Under the pieces are notes generated by a model that saw nothing but the letters and a program-made list of their open reading frames with translations, had not been told where the DNA came from and did no database searches. Source: Aerococcus viridans (lineage in GTDB: Bacteria; Bacillota; Bacilli; Lactobacillales; Aerococcaceae). From it: 64,000 bases of DNA. A program made the translations under genes and the position numbers. Every line of letters begins with the position of its first letter. Position 1 is the first letter of the stretch. Shown here in pieces: positions 25,313 to 34,661 of this stretch. The stretch is from NCBI RefSeq assembly GCF_002083135.2, contig NZ_NBTM02000001.1, forward strand, positions 1,426,001-1,490,000. Reading direction: 5' to 3'.

Positions 25313-25750
25313 AGTATGGTGATTATGCTTGTAGAGGAAAATAAGATGATATAAGTTCGTATGTATGACAAATTACTCAAGGAATCCGGGATCTATGATA
25401 GAATGTTGATGTTTGAGTTATAATTTGAATCACGAGCAACTTCACTTACAATCAATCTCGTGAGTGAATAGGTTTTATGTCGATTTTGTCTCTCTACTCA
25501 TCTATTTTACACGACGTTCAAATATATCATATTGTTTACCATTTTCTAATGGTCTCACCTCTGAACATTTATTAAATAGATATATATATACTAAATCGGA
25601 CTTATTTTATTCATATGATAAAAATTTTAGAATAATTTAACAAATATCTAGTAAAAAATAAAAATTGAGCCTAAAAAGTGATATTTGTTTGCTATAATAA
25701 TGAAGAATTACCTAAAATGGATTGGAGGTCGAGAGTTTATACCTCACTTT
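25313..25750. other. Noncoding gap left of the decayed sugar-activation genes
   Basis: About 440 bases, no open frame or recognisable protein on either strand. TATAATAATG near 25694 could be a former -10 for the galactokinase-like pseudogene. Confidence 0.4.
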
Positions 25751-26362
25751 ATGGAAACATTTATGGTTGAATATGATAGATTAAATGATTTAAGAACGGT
25801 CAAGTCATCTTTAAGCATCTGTACAATCGACGCCTCTTTTTATGTCATGGGGGAAGCCTAACAGGAATGGCTTTAGATCATTATGTAGATTTGGCTTATT
25901 AACCACGTTAGAATCAGTATGTGCAAATTCAGTGTCTAAATTTCCCTCATAAGAAAATTTTTTCATATGACCATGATATAGAATATATTCCAGGTTTCTG
26001 GGGTACATATATCCATGGTGCTGTAAAAGCTTCTCTATCGGTGGATTATTTTCATCTTTAGCAGTTACTACAGCTTATCTAATAGCACTTTCTACCAACA
26101 AGAAACAGGTATTGCTGAAATGAAGACAATTTATGAAATTTTAAAAGATGCAGAAGGTGTCTATGGCGCTCGCCCAAGTGGTGCTGGATTCCGTGGGGTG
26201 GTTATTAGTTTAATGGATCCAACTTACAAAGAACGGATTAAAACTCAGATTGATGCAGTTTATCCTTTAGAATATCCATAAATTAAAGATAAGTATAAAG
26301 TGAGTTTCTGTGTGACCGAAGATGGGGCAAGATTTGTAGATGTGGAGGAACTTATTTATTGA
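25751..26362 (+). pseudogene. Broken galactokinase-like GHMP sugar kinase
   Basis: Fragments in shifting frames: METFMVEYDRLNDL at the start, then TGMALDHYVDLAY, then FPHKKIFSYDHDIEYIPGFWG, then EMKTIYEILKDAEGVYGARPSGAGFRGVVI (GHMP motif 3), then VTEDGARFVDVEELIY before the stop at 26360. The middle (GHMP motif 2, GG-x-SSSAA) is damaged or deleted. It directly precedes a decayed nucleotidyltransferase, so the pair once activated a sugar for a polysaccharide. Confidence 0.75.
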
Positions 26363-26770
26363 AGGCAATTTTATGGGGTGCTGGTTATGCAACTCGCTTA
26401 TATCCATTATCAAAGGATAAGGGTAAGCTGTTATTAGAGGTTGCGGGAGAAAAAATTACAGACCATATTGTGGAGAAATTGTTCAAGTTCCTGAAGTTGA
26501 TGAAAATAGAAAAGTAATAAATTTATTGAGAAACCATATAATCCAACGTATCATCACTGTGTACCAACTTTTTATGTATTAAAGGAGAGCACACTTCCTT
26601 TAATTAACGAATATTTGAATGAAGGTAATAATCCAGATGTACCTGGTAACTTTATCCCATATTTAATTCAACACATTGACGTAAAAGCCATTATGTTTAA
26701 AGGTAAGCGTTACGATATAGGTACAGTGGATAGTTATAGTAAAGTGCAACAAATTTTCAGCGATAAATGA
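26359..26770 (+). pseudogene. Broken sugar-phosphate nucleotidyltransferase
   Basis: Starts LKAILWGAGYATRLYPLSKDKGKLLLEVAG, the nucleotide-binding signature of sugar-1-phosphate nucleotidyltransferases (normally GAGxGTRL/GYATRL). After DHIVEKL the frame is lost and a large internal part is deleted; the 3' end returns in VPTFYVLKESTLPLINEYL ... GKRYDIGTVDSYSKVQ, which is the family's C-terminus. The start overlaps the stop of the kinase remnant. Confidence 0.8.
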
Positions 26771-26804
26771 TGAAGTATAATTAGCCTAAAAAGGAGTATT
26801 AAAT

Positions 26805-27917
26805 ATGATAGAAAGAATCTTACTATCTTCTCCTCATATGAGTGAAGAAGGATTTGAACGTGAGTTTGTTAACGAAGCTTTTGATACCAATTGGATTGCA
26901 CCACTGGGTAATAATGTGAATAGATTTGAAGAAGAATTAGCTGAAATGGTAGGAACTAGTAATAGTTTAGCATTAGACTCTGGTACTGCAGCAATTCATT
27001 TAGCGTTAAAAGCAGTAGGAGTAGGTCAAGGGGATAAAGTTTTTTGTCAGTCATTAACCTTTGCCGCAAGTGCAAATCCGATTATGTACCAAGGTGCAGA
27101 ACCCGTTTTTATTGACTCTGAATATGAAACTTGGAATATGGATCCAGAAGCCTTAGAAGAAGCTTTTCAAAATCATAAACCTAAGGCAGTAATTGTTGTG
27201 CACCTTTATGGTGTAGCAGCACAAATAGATAAAATTAAAAAAATTTGTGATAAATACGATACACCTTTAATTGAAGATGCGGCTGAAAGCTTAGGAACGA
27301 TTGTAAATGGACAATGGACAGGTACTTTTGGAGATTACGGTATTTTCTCATTTAATGGAAATAAAATTATTACTACTTCTGGTGGTGGAATGCTAATTTC
27401 TGAAAATGCAGAAGGAATTGCTAAAGCAAAATATTGGGCAACACAAGCACGCGAGCCAGTATTACATTATGAACATAAAGACTATGGATATAATTATCGT
27501 TTAAGCAATTTATCTGCAGGTGTTGGACGTGGTCAGTTAAAGGTTTTAGAACAACGTATTCAAAAGAAAAATGATATTTTCAATAGATATAAAAATGCTT
27601 TTGAAGATATTGATGAAATTATTATGCTTGTTGACAAGGACGATGAACGTTCAAATCATTGGCTATCCCCAATGATTATTAAAACTAAAAGAGTTACCCC
27701 CCAAATGATAATTGATAGGCTAAATGAAGAAAATATAGAATCAAGACCGATATGGAAGCCGATGCATTTACAGCCTGTGTACAAAGGTTATTCATACTAT
27801 GGTGATAATGTTAGCGAAACATTATTTGAAACAGGTATTTGTTTGCCAAGTGATACAAAAATGACAATAGACCAACAAAACCAAGTTATTAAATTAGTAA
27901 AGGAATTATGGAGTTAG
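26805..27917 (+). CDS. DegT/DnrJ/EryC1/StrS sugar aminotransferase
   Basis: PLP enzyme that aminates a keto-sugar nucleotide; in exopolysaccharide clusters next to a PglC-like transferase it usually makes UDP-4-amino-4,6-dideoxy-GlcNAc, a bacillosamine precursor. The 370 residues include LALDSGTAAIHLAL (PLP phosphate site), IEDAAESLG, and FSFNGNKIITTSGGGM with the Schiff-base Lys near 186. AAGGAG 8 bases before ATG. First intact gene of the polysaccharide cluster; the needed 4,6-dehydratase is not in the window. Confidence 0.9.
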   Translation: MIERILLSSPHMSEEGFEREFVNEAFDTNWIAPLGNNVNRFEEELAEMVGTSNSLALDSGTAAIHLALKAVGVGQGDKVFCQSLTFAASANPIMYQGAEPVFIDSEYETWNMDPEALEEAFQNHKPKAVIVVHLYGVAAQIDKIKKICDKYDTPLIEDAAESLGTIVNGQWTGTFGDYGIFSFNGNKIITTSGGGMLISENAEGIAKAKYWATQAREPVLHYEHKDYGYNYRLSNLSAGVGRGQLKVLEQRIQKKNDIFNRYKNAFEDIDEIIMLVDKDDERSNHWLSPMIIKTKRVTPQMIIDRLNEENIESRPIWKPMHLQPVYKGYSYYGDNVSETLFETGICLPSDTKMTIDQQNQVIKLVKELWS

Positions 27918-27918
27918 A

Positions 27919-28551
27919 ATGGGTGTTTATAAAAATGTTATAAAGAGAATCTTAGATGTAGTGGTTTCAGGACTATTGCTAGTAATTTTACTACCACTTT
28001 TATTGTTTATAAGCCTACTTATAAAAATAAAACTAGGCAGCCCTGTAATTTTTAGTCAAGACCGACCAGGGCAAAATGAAAAAAATTTTAAAATGTATAA
28101 ATTTCGAACTATGACAAATGAAAGAGATTCTCTTGGGCAATTGCTCCCAGATGCGAAAAGATTGACAGGTTTTGGTAAAAAATTAAGAAGAACCTCTCTT
28201 GATGAATTACCAGAATTATGGAATATATTTATAGGTAATATGAGTTTTGTAGGTCCAAGACCACTATTAATTCGATACCTGCCTTATTACACAATTAAGG
28301 AAAAACAAAGGCATAATGTTAAACCAGGGTTAACTGGCTTGTCTCAGGTGAACGGAAGAAATAACTTAGAATGGAATAGGCGTTTAGCTTTGGATAGTTT
28401 TTACGCTAATAATGTCACTTTTCTTTTAGACCTGAAAATTATTTTAAAAACTTTTATAAAAGTTTTTAAAAAATCTGATATTGCTGATGGGGATGAATTA
28501 GAAATTAGGAGTTTAGATATTGAAAGAAATAACGAAAATCGATTATCTTAA
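27919..28551 (+). CDS. Initiating sugar phosphate transferase (PglC/EpsL type)
   Basis: Transfers a sugar phosphate from UDP-sugar to undecaprenyl phosphate, the first step of repeat-unit assembly. The 210-residue short form has one N-terminal membrane helix/re-entrant segment (RILDVVVSGLLLVILLPLLL) and the catalytic core KMYKFRTM, RRTSLDELPELWNI and NMSFVGPRPLL. The Asp-Glu pair in LDELPE is catalytic in the family. It lies 1 base after the aminotransferase stop, so the aminated sugar is probably its substrate. Confidence 0.93.
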   Translation: MGVYKNVIKRILDVVVSGLLLVILLPLLLFISLLIKIKLGSPVIFSQDRPGQNEKNFKMYKFRTMTNERDSLGQLLPDAKRLTGFGKKLRRTSLDELPELWNIFIGNMSFVGPRPLLIRYLPYYTIKEKQRHNVKPGLTGLSQVNGRNNLEWNRRLALDSFYANNVTFLLDLKIILKTFIKVFKKSDIADGDELEIRSLDIERNNENRLS

Positions 28552-29014
28552 TGTAGAAAATTTAATAGATCAGAAAGATTATATCATTTCTATGATGATG
28601 GAATCGTGGGAAATCAGTTTTCCAAATGATTTTGACAAGGAAGTTAAAGTGAGAGCCAGATATAAGTCTTTAGTAGAATATATTATGCTAAAAAAAGCAA
28701 AAGTATTAGCTGCAATAAGAGATGACAAAATAATAGGCATTCTCTGGTATTTTACTAAAAATGGCTTTATTTATCATGTTAACCAGTTAGTCGTTTCAGA
28801 AAAAGCTAGGCGATTAGGTGTGGGTAGTAAATTAATGAATATGCTTACTGAAGAAGCAAAGAAAGAGGGGATAGATGAAATTGAGCTTTTTGTATCAAAA
28901 GCTAACATGGGAGCAAAGAAATTTTACGATAACCATGGATTTGAAGTTGAACGGATATTTAATCATGGATTTGAAGTTGAACGGATATTAATGAGGAGAA
29001 ATATAGATGATTGA
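28520..29014 (+). CDS. GNAT N-acetyltransferase with C-terminal tandem duplication
   Basis: A 164-residue GNAT protein; acetyl-CoA motif A is VNQLVVSEKARRLGVGSKLMNML (shown by its R-x-x-G-x-G/S core) followed by ELFVSKANMGAKKFYDNHGF. TTG start at 28520, 8 bases after AGGAG and inside the 3' end of the previous gene. In this context it may acetylate the amino sugar (the PglD role), although sequence type is ordinary GNAT rather than left-handed beta-helix. A 30-base tandem duplication repeats the decapeptide NHGFEVERIF/L, lengthening the C-terminus. Confidence 0.82.
   Translation: MKEITKIDYLNVENLIDQKDYIISMMMESWEISFPNDFDKEVKVRARYKSLVEYIMLKKAKVLAAIRDDKIIGILWYFTKNGFIYHVNQLVVSEKARRLGVGSKLMNMLTEEAKKEGIDEIELFVSKANMGAKKFYDNHGFEVERIFNHGFEVERILMRRNIDD
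28931..28990 (+). repeat. 30-bp in-frame tandem duplication inside the GNAT gene
   Basis: 28931-28960 and 28961-28990 differ at two of 30 bases. Each encodes NHGFEVERI plus F or L. Confidence 0.95.
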
Positions 29015-30002
29015 TATATATTTTAAAGATGAGTATGGAGAATTGTATGAAAAATTACCTACCCAAGAATTTATAAAATTTAAATATGAAGATGAAATTG
29101 GGGTGATAACTAATCGTTTTTTAAAAAGGAAAATCCCAGAGAATATACTAGACTCTATAGAAGAGTATTTTGACCTGATTACTCCATATGGTTATGGGGG
29201 GCCCGTAATAGAAAAAATTAACATACCCGAGAAAAAGGAAGAGTTACTAAAAAGATATGAGAAAAGTTTTAAAGAATATGCGATAGAAAACAATATAGTT
29301 TCTGAATTTGTACGTTTCCATCCTATAGTTAGAAATGCTCATGATTTCCAAGATATCTATGAAATTTCCTTTAATCGAAAAACTGTTGGTACTAATTTAA
29401 ATTATGATGATCCTTTTACTTCTGAATTTTCAAAATCTACAAAAAAACTTATTAGAAAAATTTTAAAAGACAACAATATTACATTTGAAATAATTGAGGA
29501 ACCGTCCTCGTTAAAAGATTTTGAAAAAATATATTATTCTACTATGGATCGAAATGAAGCCAATGATAGCTATTTTTTTTCAGAAAATTATTTTAATGAT
29601 ATGATTAAAAAATTGTCAAAGAATATAGTTGTCGTAAAAGTCTACTTTAAAGGTACTTTAATAGCAATGAATATAAATTTTAAATACCACAATGTACTAC
29701 ACACTCATTTATCGGGAACATTGTCAGAATATATAGAATTTTCACCGGCCTATCTACTGAAATTCGCTTTAGTTCAATTTGGTAAGAGAAATGGTTTTGA
29801 GCTAATTCATTATGGTGGAGGCAAGACATCTTCTGAAGAAGATAGCTTATTAAGTTTTAAAAAGAAGTTTGGGAAAAATACAACATTTGATTTCCATGTA
29901 GGTAAAAAGATATGGCAAGAACCTTTATATCAGAAATTATGCAAAATGACTGGGAATTCATATAATTCCAGTTACTTCCCTGCATATAGAGCGGATGAGT
30001 AG
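29007..30002 (+). CDS. FemAB/GNAT-like (BioF2-type) acyltransferase of the polysaccharide cluster
   Basis: A 331-residue protein resembling the peptidoglycan-bridge FemAB/Acetyltransf_6 group: FSKSTKKLIRKILKDN followed by FEIIEEPSSLKDFEKIY, then IHYGGGKTSSEEDSLLSFKKKFG near the C-terminus, the family's hallmark. Such proteins in capsule clusters may attach an amino acid or acyl group to a sugar. It overlaps the GNAT gene by 8 bases, so the two acyltransferases are coupled. Confidence 0.75.
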   Translation: MIDIYFKDEYGELYEKLPTQEFIKFKYEDEIGVITNRFLKRKIPENILDSIEEYFDLITPYGYGGPVIEKINIPEKKEELLKRYEKSFKEYAIENNIVSEFVRFHPIVRNAHDFQDIYEISFNRKTVGTNLNYDDPFTSEFSKSTKKLIRKILKDNNITFEIIEEPSSLKDFEKIYYSTMDRNEANDSYFFSENYFNDMIKKLSKNIVVVKVYFKGTLIAMNINFKYHNVLHTHLSGTLSEYIEFSPAYLLKFALVQFGKRNGFELIHYGGGKTSSEEDSLLSFKKKFGKNTTFDFHVGKKIWQEPLYQKLCKMTGNSYNSSYFPAYRADE

Positions 30003-30042
30003 AAATATTCTATTAAGTAAATTATTCAAATAGGGAGTAAAT

Positions 30043-31197
30043 ATGAGAAGTATATTTTATATGAGTTTGTTTATAATTTTTTGGGCTAACATAGGGTATC
30101 CTTTATCAATTTTAGCGATAGGAAAAGTAATTAAGCGAGATAATAAAAAAAACTATTCAAATAAACCTTCGGTTACTGTCATGGTAGTTGCCCACAATGA
30201 GGAAAAGGTTATTGAAAATAAATTAATAAATCTAAAAGAGTTGAATTATCCTAAAGAAAATATCAAGTTTTTAATAGCATCGGATAATAGTACGGATAAT
30301 ACCAATAGAATAGTAGAAGAATATCAGAAAAAAAATCCTGATTTCCCTTTAGAACTGTATATATCCAAAGAGCATAAAGGTAAGACCAACGCACAAAATG
30401 AAGCACAAAAAAGAGTACAAACAGAATACTTAGTAATGACAGATGCAAATTCTATGATTGATAAAGATGCTATTATTGAACTAATGTCTAGTTTTACATC
30501 AGATAATATCGCGTATGTAACAGGAAAATTACAATATATAAATGAAAAATCTAGTACAACCAGTTCAAATGAATCTTTTTATTGGAAACTAGATTTAACT
30601 GTTAGAGAAATAGAAAGTAGAATTCAGACTATTACTGCAGGCAATGGGGCTTTATATGCAATAAAAAATGATAAATATTACGATTTCAATCCCATAAATA
30701 GTCATGATAGTATGATGCCTCTATTTTTTGCACTTAAGAAAGAAAGAGCAATTGCTAATCATCAGGCATTAGTTTATGAAAAAGCTGGTGAGACTATTTC
30801 GGATGAGTATGGGCGTAAGGTTAGGATGAACAGAGCACTACTGTCGCATATTATACCTGATATAAGAATACTAAACGTTTTTAAATTTCGCTGGTTTTCT
30901 TATTTTTATCTAGGACATAGAACCGCACGTAATTTATTGTGGTTAGCTCATGCTTTGTTGTTAATTTCAAACGTATTTTTGGCATTGTATGCTCGATTTT
31001 ATTTTTACGCTTTTATAATTCATATTGCTATATTAATTTTAGGCTTATTTAAACCATTTTATAGCAGCAATAATAGGTATATAAATTTAATTCATTATTA
31101 TGTTATAACGATAATAGCACAATGGAATGGTATAATAAATATTTTAAGTGGAAAAGCGAAACCGGTTTGGGAAAAAGCAGAAAGTACAAGACAATAG
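30043..31197 (+). CDS. Membrane family 2 glycosyltransferase
   Basis: Processive- or EpsH-like GT2 of 384 residues: one N-terminal TM segment (3-25), GT-A core with SVTVMVVAHNEEKVIENKL, the DxD-like MTDANSM near residue 133, a later NSHDSMM, then two or three C-terminal TM helices (about 300-360). AGGGAG before the ATG. Adds a sugar to the lipid-linked repeat unit; specificity unknown. Confidence 0.87.
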   Translation: MRSIFYMSLFIIFWANIGYPLSILAIGKVIKRDNKKNYSNKPSVTVMVVAHNEEKVIENKLINLKELNYPKENIKFLIASDNSTDNTNRIVEEYQKKNPDFPLELYISKEHKGKTNAQNEAQKRVQTEYLVMTDANSMIDKDAIIELMSSFTSDNIAYVTGKLQYINEKSSTTSSNESFYWKLDLTVREIESRIQTITAGNGALYAIKNDKYYDFNPINSHDSMMPLFFALKKERAIANHQALVYEKAGETISDEYGRKVRMNRALLSHIIPDIRILNVFKFRWFSYFYLGHRTARNLLWLAHALLLISNVFLALYARFYFYAFIIHIAILILGLFKPFYSSNNRYINLIHYYVITIIAQWNGIINILSGKAKPVWEKAESTRQ

Positions 31198-31239
31198 CCA
31201 TTTATTGATATTTTTTTGTTGTAGAAAGGATAATATAAG

Positions 31240-32388
31240 TTGAACATTTTACACATAGCAGCTGTTTCTTTTAACAAAAAGTCTGGAACTAGTGTTGTTA
31301 TACCTAAGATAGTTGAGGAGCAAAATAGACTTAAAAATACAAATGTAGCATTATTAAATTATAGTAGGAATGTAGAACTTACTGATAAACAAATTAACGA
31401 AAATTATAATTTTGATTATATCCCATACAATAAGCAGCTTAAATCACTTGAAGGGTTATCTGTTCCGTTTGATAGGCCGGATATAGTGATAATACATGGA
31501 GTATACCAGTGGAGGATAAATGATCTAATTAAAGAAATTATAAAAAAGGAGATTCCTTATATTCTCGTGCCTCATGGATCTATAACGGTTACTGCCCAAA
31601 ACCAAAATAAAATAAAAAAACAAATTGGTAATAAACTATTTTTCAATAGCATTGTTAAAAATGCAAAAAAAATTCAGTACCTATCTAGTGGAGAGGCGGA
31701 AGCTTCTACGGGATGGAGTAGTAATTATTTTGTGTTAGGAAACGGTATAGATATACCAAAGAAAAGTAATAAGCGAAACTTTAAAAATAAAAATAATCAG
31801 CCAATAAATATTAACTATATAGGAAGATTAGATATTAGCCATAAAGGGTTAGATTATTTATTGGAATCTGTGAATATAATCAAAAGACATTTAGAGGATA
31901 ATTTCATTAGTATAAATATATATGGTCCTGGTAAGAAGAATAATGAAGAAAAAATTTCTAAATATATAAAAGAGAATAAATTAGATAAAATTGTAAATAT
32001 GATGGGACCAATATACGGTATTGAAAAGGAAGAAATGTTCTTAAATACTGATATAAATATATTATTATCAAGACACGAAGGATTGCCTACAACTGTTCTA
32101 GAAGCTCTTTCTTATGGTATTCCTACACTATTAACACCAGGTACTAACCTTGCAGATGAAGTAGAAAAAAATAAATGCGGTTGGAAAGTTGAAGCTGATA
32201 CTAAAGAAATCTCTAGTAAAATTAAACAAGTTTTAATCAATTCTACAGAAGAAGAGATTGATGAGTATAAGGCAAATGCAACCAAGTTTGTAGAAGTTAA
32301 TTATGGATGGGAAAAAATAAGCACTATCGCTCTTGAAGAATATGGGAAAATAGTAAGCTTACAAAAAACAAAAGGGAAAACTTTATGA
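31240..32388 (+). CDS. Family 4 glycosyltransferase
   Basis: A 382-residue GT-B protein with N-terminal nucleotide-fold strands and the C-terminal GT4 signature: NYIGRLDISHKGLDYLLES, GPIYGIEKEEMF, and LSRHEGLPTTVLEALSYGIPTL with the E-x7-E motif. TTG start after GAAAGGATAATATAAG. The 3' end overlaps the polymerase gene by 4 bases (ATGA). Confidence 0.9.
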   Translation: MNILHIAAVSFNKKSGTSVVIPKIVEEQNRLKNTNVALLNYSRNVELTDKQINENYNFDYIPYNKQLKSLEGLSVPFDRPDIVIIHGVYQWRINDLIKEIIKKEIPYILVPHGSITVTAQNQNKIKKQIGNKLFFNSIVKNAKKIQYLSSGEAEASTGWSSNYFVLGNGIDIPKKSNKRNFKNKNNQPININYIGRLDISHKGLDYLLESVNIIKRHLEDNFISINIYGPGKKNNEEKISKYIKENKLDKIVNMMGPIYGIEKEEMFLNTDINILLSRHEGLPTTVLEALSYGIPTLLTPGTNLADEVEKNKCGWKVEADTKEISSKIKQVLINSTEEEIDEYKANATKFVEVNYGWEKISTIALEEYGKIVSLQKTKGKTL

Positions 32389-33485
32389 TTTTACATTTCA
32401 CAATTGGGATATATATATTGCTAATCGGTATAATTTTTTCAAATTTCGAGAAAAATATGAATAGAGGGTTGACTACAATTGTATTATTCCTATTTTTGTT
32501 TATACTATCTGCTTTTCGCTCAGATAGTGTAGGTACAGATACACAAAATTATATTCAGACATTTAAAATAATTTCAACTGCAGCTTCGTTAAACTTTGAA
32601 TCTTTTGATATGGAGGCGGGTTATTTATTTTTTAATAAAATTCTAGCAATATTATTTAATAATCCTCAATGGTTATTAATAACTACAAGCGCAATTGTAT
32701 TTACTGGGGTTGGCATTATTGTATATAGATACTCAAAAAATATATGGATGAGTACATTTTTGTTTTTTGGACTAAATTTTTTTACATCATCGATGAATAC
32801 AACCAGAACCTTCTTATCTTTAGTGATACTTTTATTCTCTATTCAGTTTATTTTTAAAAACGACTTTTTTAAATTTTTAATAGTTGTTATGGTAGCAACC
32901 ACTTTTCACCAAAGTGCTATTATATTCATAATAGCATGGTTTATTTCAAAAATTAAATTGAATAAATTTACACTCCTAATTTTCACAAGCTTAAATTTAC
33001 TAATCTTTTTGTTTTTGCCATTACTGCTTAGGTTAATAGTGATTGTATTTCCCACATATTTGAATTACTTGAGTAGTAGTTTTTACGAAGATGGCGTTAA
33101 ATTAGCTAGTGTCATAAATTTTTCTATTAATTTACTAATATTTATAATAATTTATTTACTGTACAATTCTTCATATGTTAATAGGGAACTAATGCGTCCA
33201 GAAGATATCAATATATTTAATAAAAGTCTAAACATTCTCCTTATTGGCGTTTCTCTCTCTTTTTTAGCAATTAGATTTAGTTTACTAACTAGAGTTAGCT
33301 ATTACTTCATGATAATGTCAATTTTATTACTTCCGAATGTAACAAAGTTGGTAAAGAAAAGAAATCTTCGAATGGCTTTAATGTTCACTATAATTTTTAT
33401 TTTCTTTATGTATACAATGATAGTAAATGCCATTAGACCAGAATGGGATTCGATTTATCCATATAAATTTTTTTGGAATAATTAA
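32385..33485 (+). CDS. EpsG/Wzy-type polysaccharide polymerase
   Basis: A 366-residue polytopic protein with about ten TM helices. The first loop contains SAFRSDSVGTDTQNYIQTF, the signature of the EpsG family (R-x-x-x-VGTDTxNY), and the rest is hydrophobic and very AT-rich. It polymerises lipid-linked repeat units at the outer face of the membrane. ATGA overlap with the preceding glycosyltransferase. Confidence 0.88.
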   Translation: MILHFTIGIYILLIGIIFSNFEKNMNRGLTTIVLFLFLFILSAFRSDSVGTDTQNYIQTFKIISTAASLNFESFDMEAGYLFFNKILAILFNNPQWLLITTSAIVFTGVGIIVYRYSKNIWMSTFLFFGLNFFTSSMNTTRTFLSLVILLFSIQFIFKNDFFKFLIVVMVATTFHQSAIIFIIAWFISKIKLNKFTLLIFTSLNLLIFLFLPLLLRLIVIVFPTYLNYLSSSFYEDGVKLASVINFSINLLIFIIIYLLYNSSYVNRELMRPEDINIFNKSLNILLIGVSLSFLAIRFSLLTRVSYYFMIMSILLLPNVTKLVKKRNLRMALMFTIIFIFFMYTMIVNAIRPEWDSIYPYKFFWNN

Positions 33486-33521
33486 TATAATTTTTTATTT
33501 AATATAGTTAGGAGATAATAA

Positions 33522-34661
33522 ATGAAATATATACTAGTTGAAATAGGACCGATAGCTCAATTCCCGCCTGCAATGAATGTCTTACAAACTCTTGATGATT
33601 TAAACGTGGAAGTTATATTAATAACTAACCAGATTACTAAAGAAGTTAAGGAAATTTGTTTAAATAGAAATATAAAGTATATTGAGATTTTACCTGAGCT
33701 ATCACATGATATTTCAGTTACTAAAAAGATAAGAAGACTTTTCAAAGTAAGAAAATTAATTTGGAAAGAAATTAATAAAATCTATGATGATAACACTGTA
33801 GTTTGGGTCTGTTCGGATAATGCCATAAAACATCTAGGGAAAGAATTACTAAATAAAAATTATATTCTGCATATGTACGAATTGAGTAAAAAAATCCGTA
33901 TCATTTCTAAATTACCTTTTTTAACAATTTCTACAGAAAGATATGCAAAATCAGCACTTGCAGTCATACAAGCAGAATATAACCGATCTCAAATTTCAAA
34001 AATATGGTGGAATCTAGAAAAACTGCCATTTATTTTACCCAATAAACCATATGAAAATGTAATTGAAACAAAAGAAGTAAGAGATTTTGAAATAGAAATT
34101 TCAAAATTATCTAATCGGAAAATTGTCTTGTATCAAGGCGTAGTGAGTAAGGAGAGACCGTTAGATAATATAATTGAAGCTGTAAATCAGTTGGGTGATG
34201 ATTACGTATTTGTTTTAATGTCTAATAAAAATCCTTATGAGCAATTACAAAAGGAAAATTACTTATACATCCCTTTCGTTAATCCACCCGAACATTTAAG
34301 AATTACTAAATATGCTTTTATCGGTGTACTCTCTTATAAACCAGTTGACAGTAATTATTCAAAATTAAATGCACTTTATTGTGCTCCTAATAAATTGTTT
34401 GAATATACTTCTTTTGGCATTCCAGTTATAGGAAATGATGTTCCAGGACTTAAATTCCCAATTGAAAAGTTTAATATGGGAGCTATCTATTCACAGGATA
34501 ATGTCAATCAAATTAAAAAATCTATACTATTAGTAGAACAAAATTATAATTTATTTAGTTCCAATGCAAAAAAATACTACGATTCAGTAAATGTTCATGA
34601 GATTATAGATAATGTTTTGAAGGAAGTTAACGTTGAACTTAGAAGGAGAGAAAGGGAGTGA
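33522..34661 (+). CDS. GT-B glycosyltransferase, probable
   Basis: A 379-residue protein with a GT-B layout: N-terminal strand YILVEIGPIAQFPPAMNVL, and a C-terminal half with KIVLYQGVVSKERPLDNIIEAV and NKLFEYTSFGIPVIGNDVPG, which is the nucleotide-sugar-binding region of GT4-like enzymes. No TM segment. Next-to-last enzyme before the flippase; GTG of the flippase overlaps its TGA. Confidence 0.85.
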   Translation: MKYILVEIGPIAQFPPAMNVLQTLDDLNVEVILITNQITKEVKEICLNRNIKYIEILPELSHDISVTKKIRRLFKVRKLIWKEINKIYDDNTVVWVCSDNAIKHLGKELLNKNYILHMYELSKKIRIISKLPFLTISTERYAKSALAVIQAEYNRSQISKIWWNLEKLPFILPNKPYENVIETKEVRDFEIEISKLSNRKIVLYQGVVSKERPLDNIIEAVNQLGDDYVFVLMSNKNPYEQLQKENYLYIPFVNPPEHLRITKYAFIGVLSYKPVDSNYSKLNALYCAPNKLFEYTSFGIPVIGNDVPGLKFPIEKFNMGAIYSQDNVNQIKKSILLVEQNYNLFSSNAKKYYDSVNVHEIIDNVLKEVNVELRRRERE

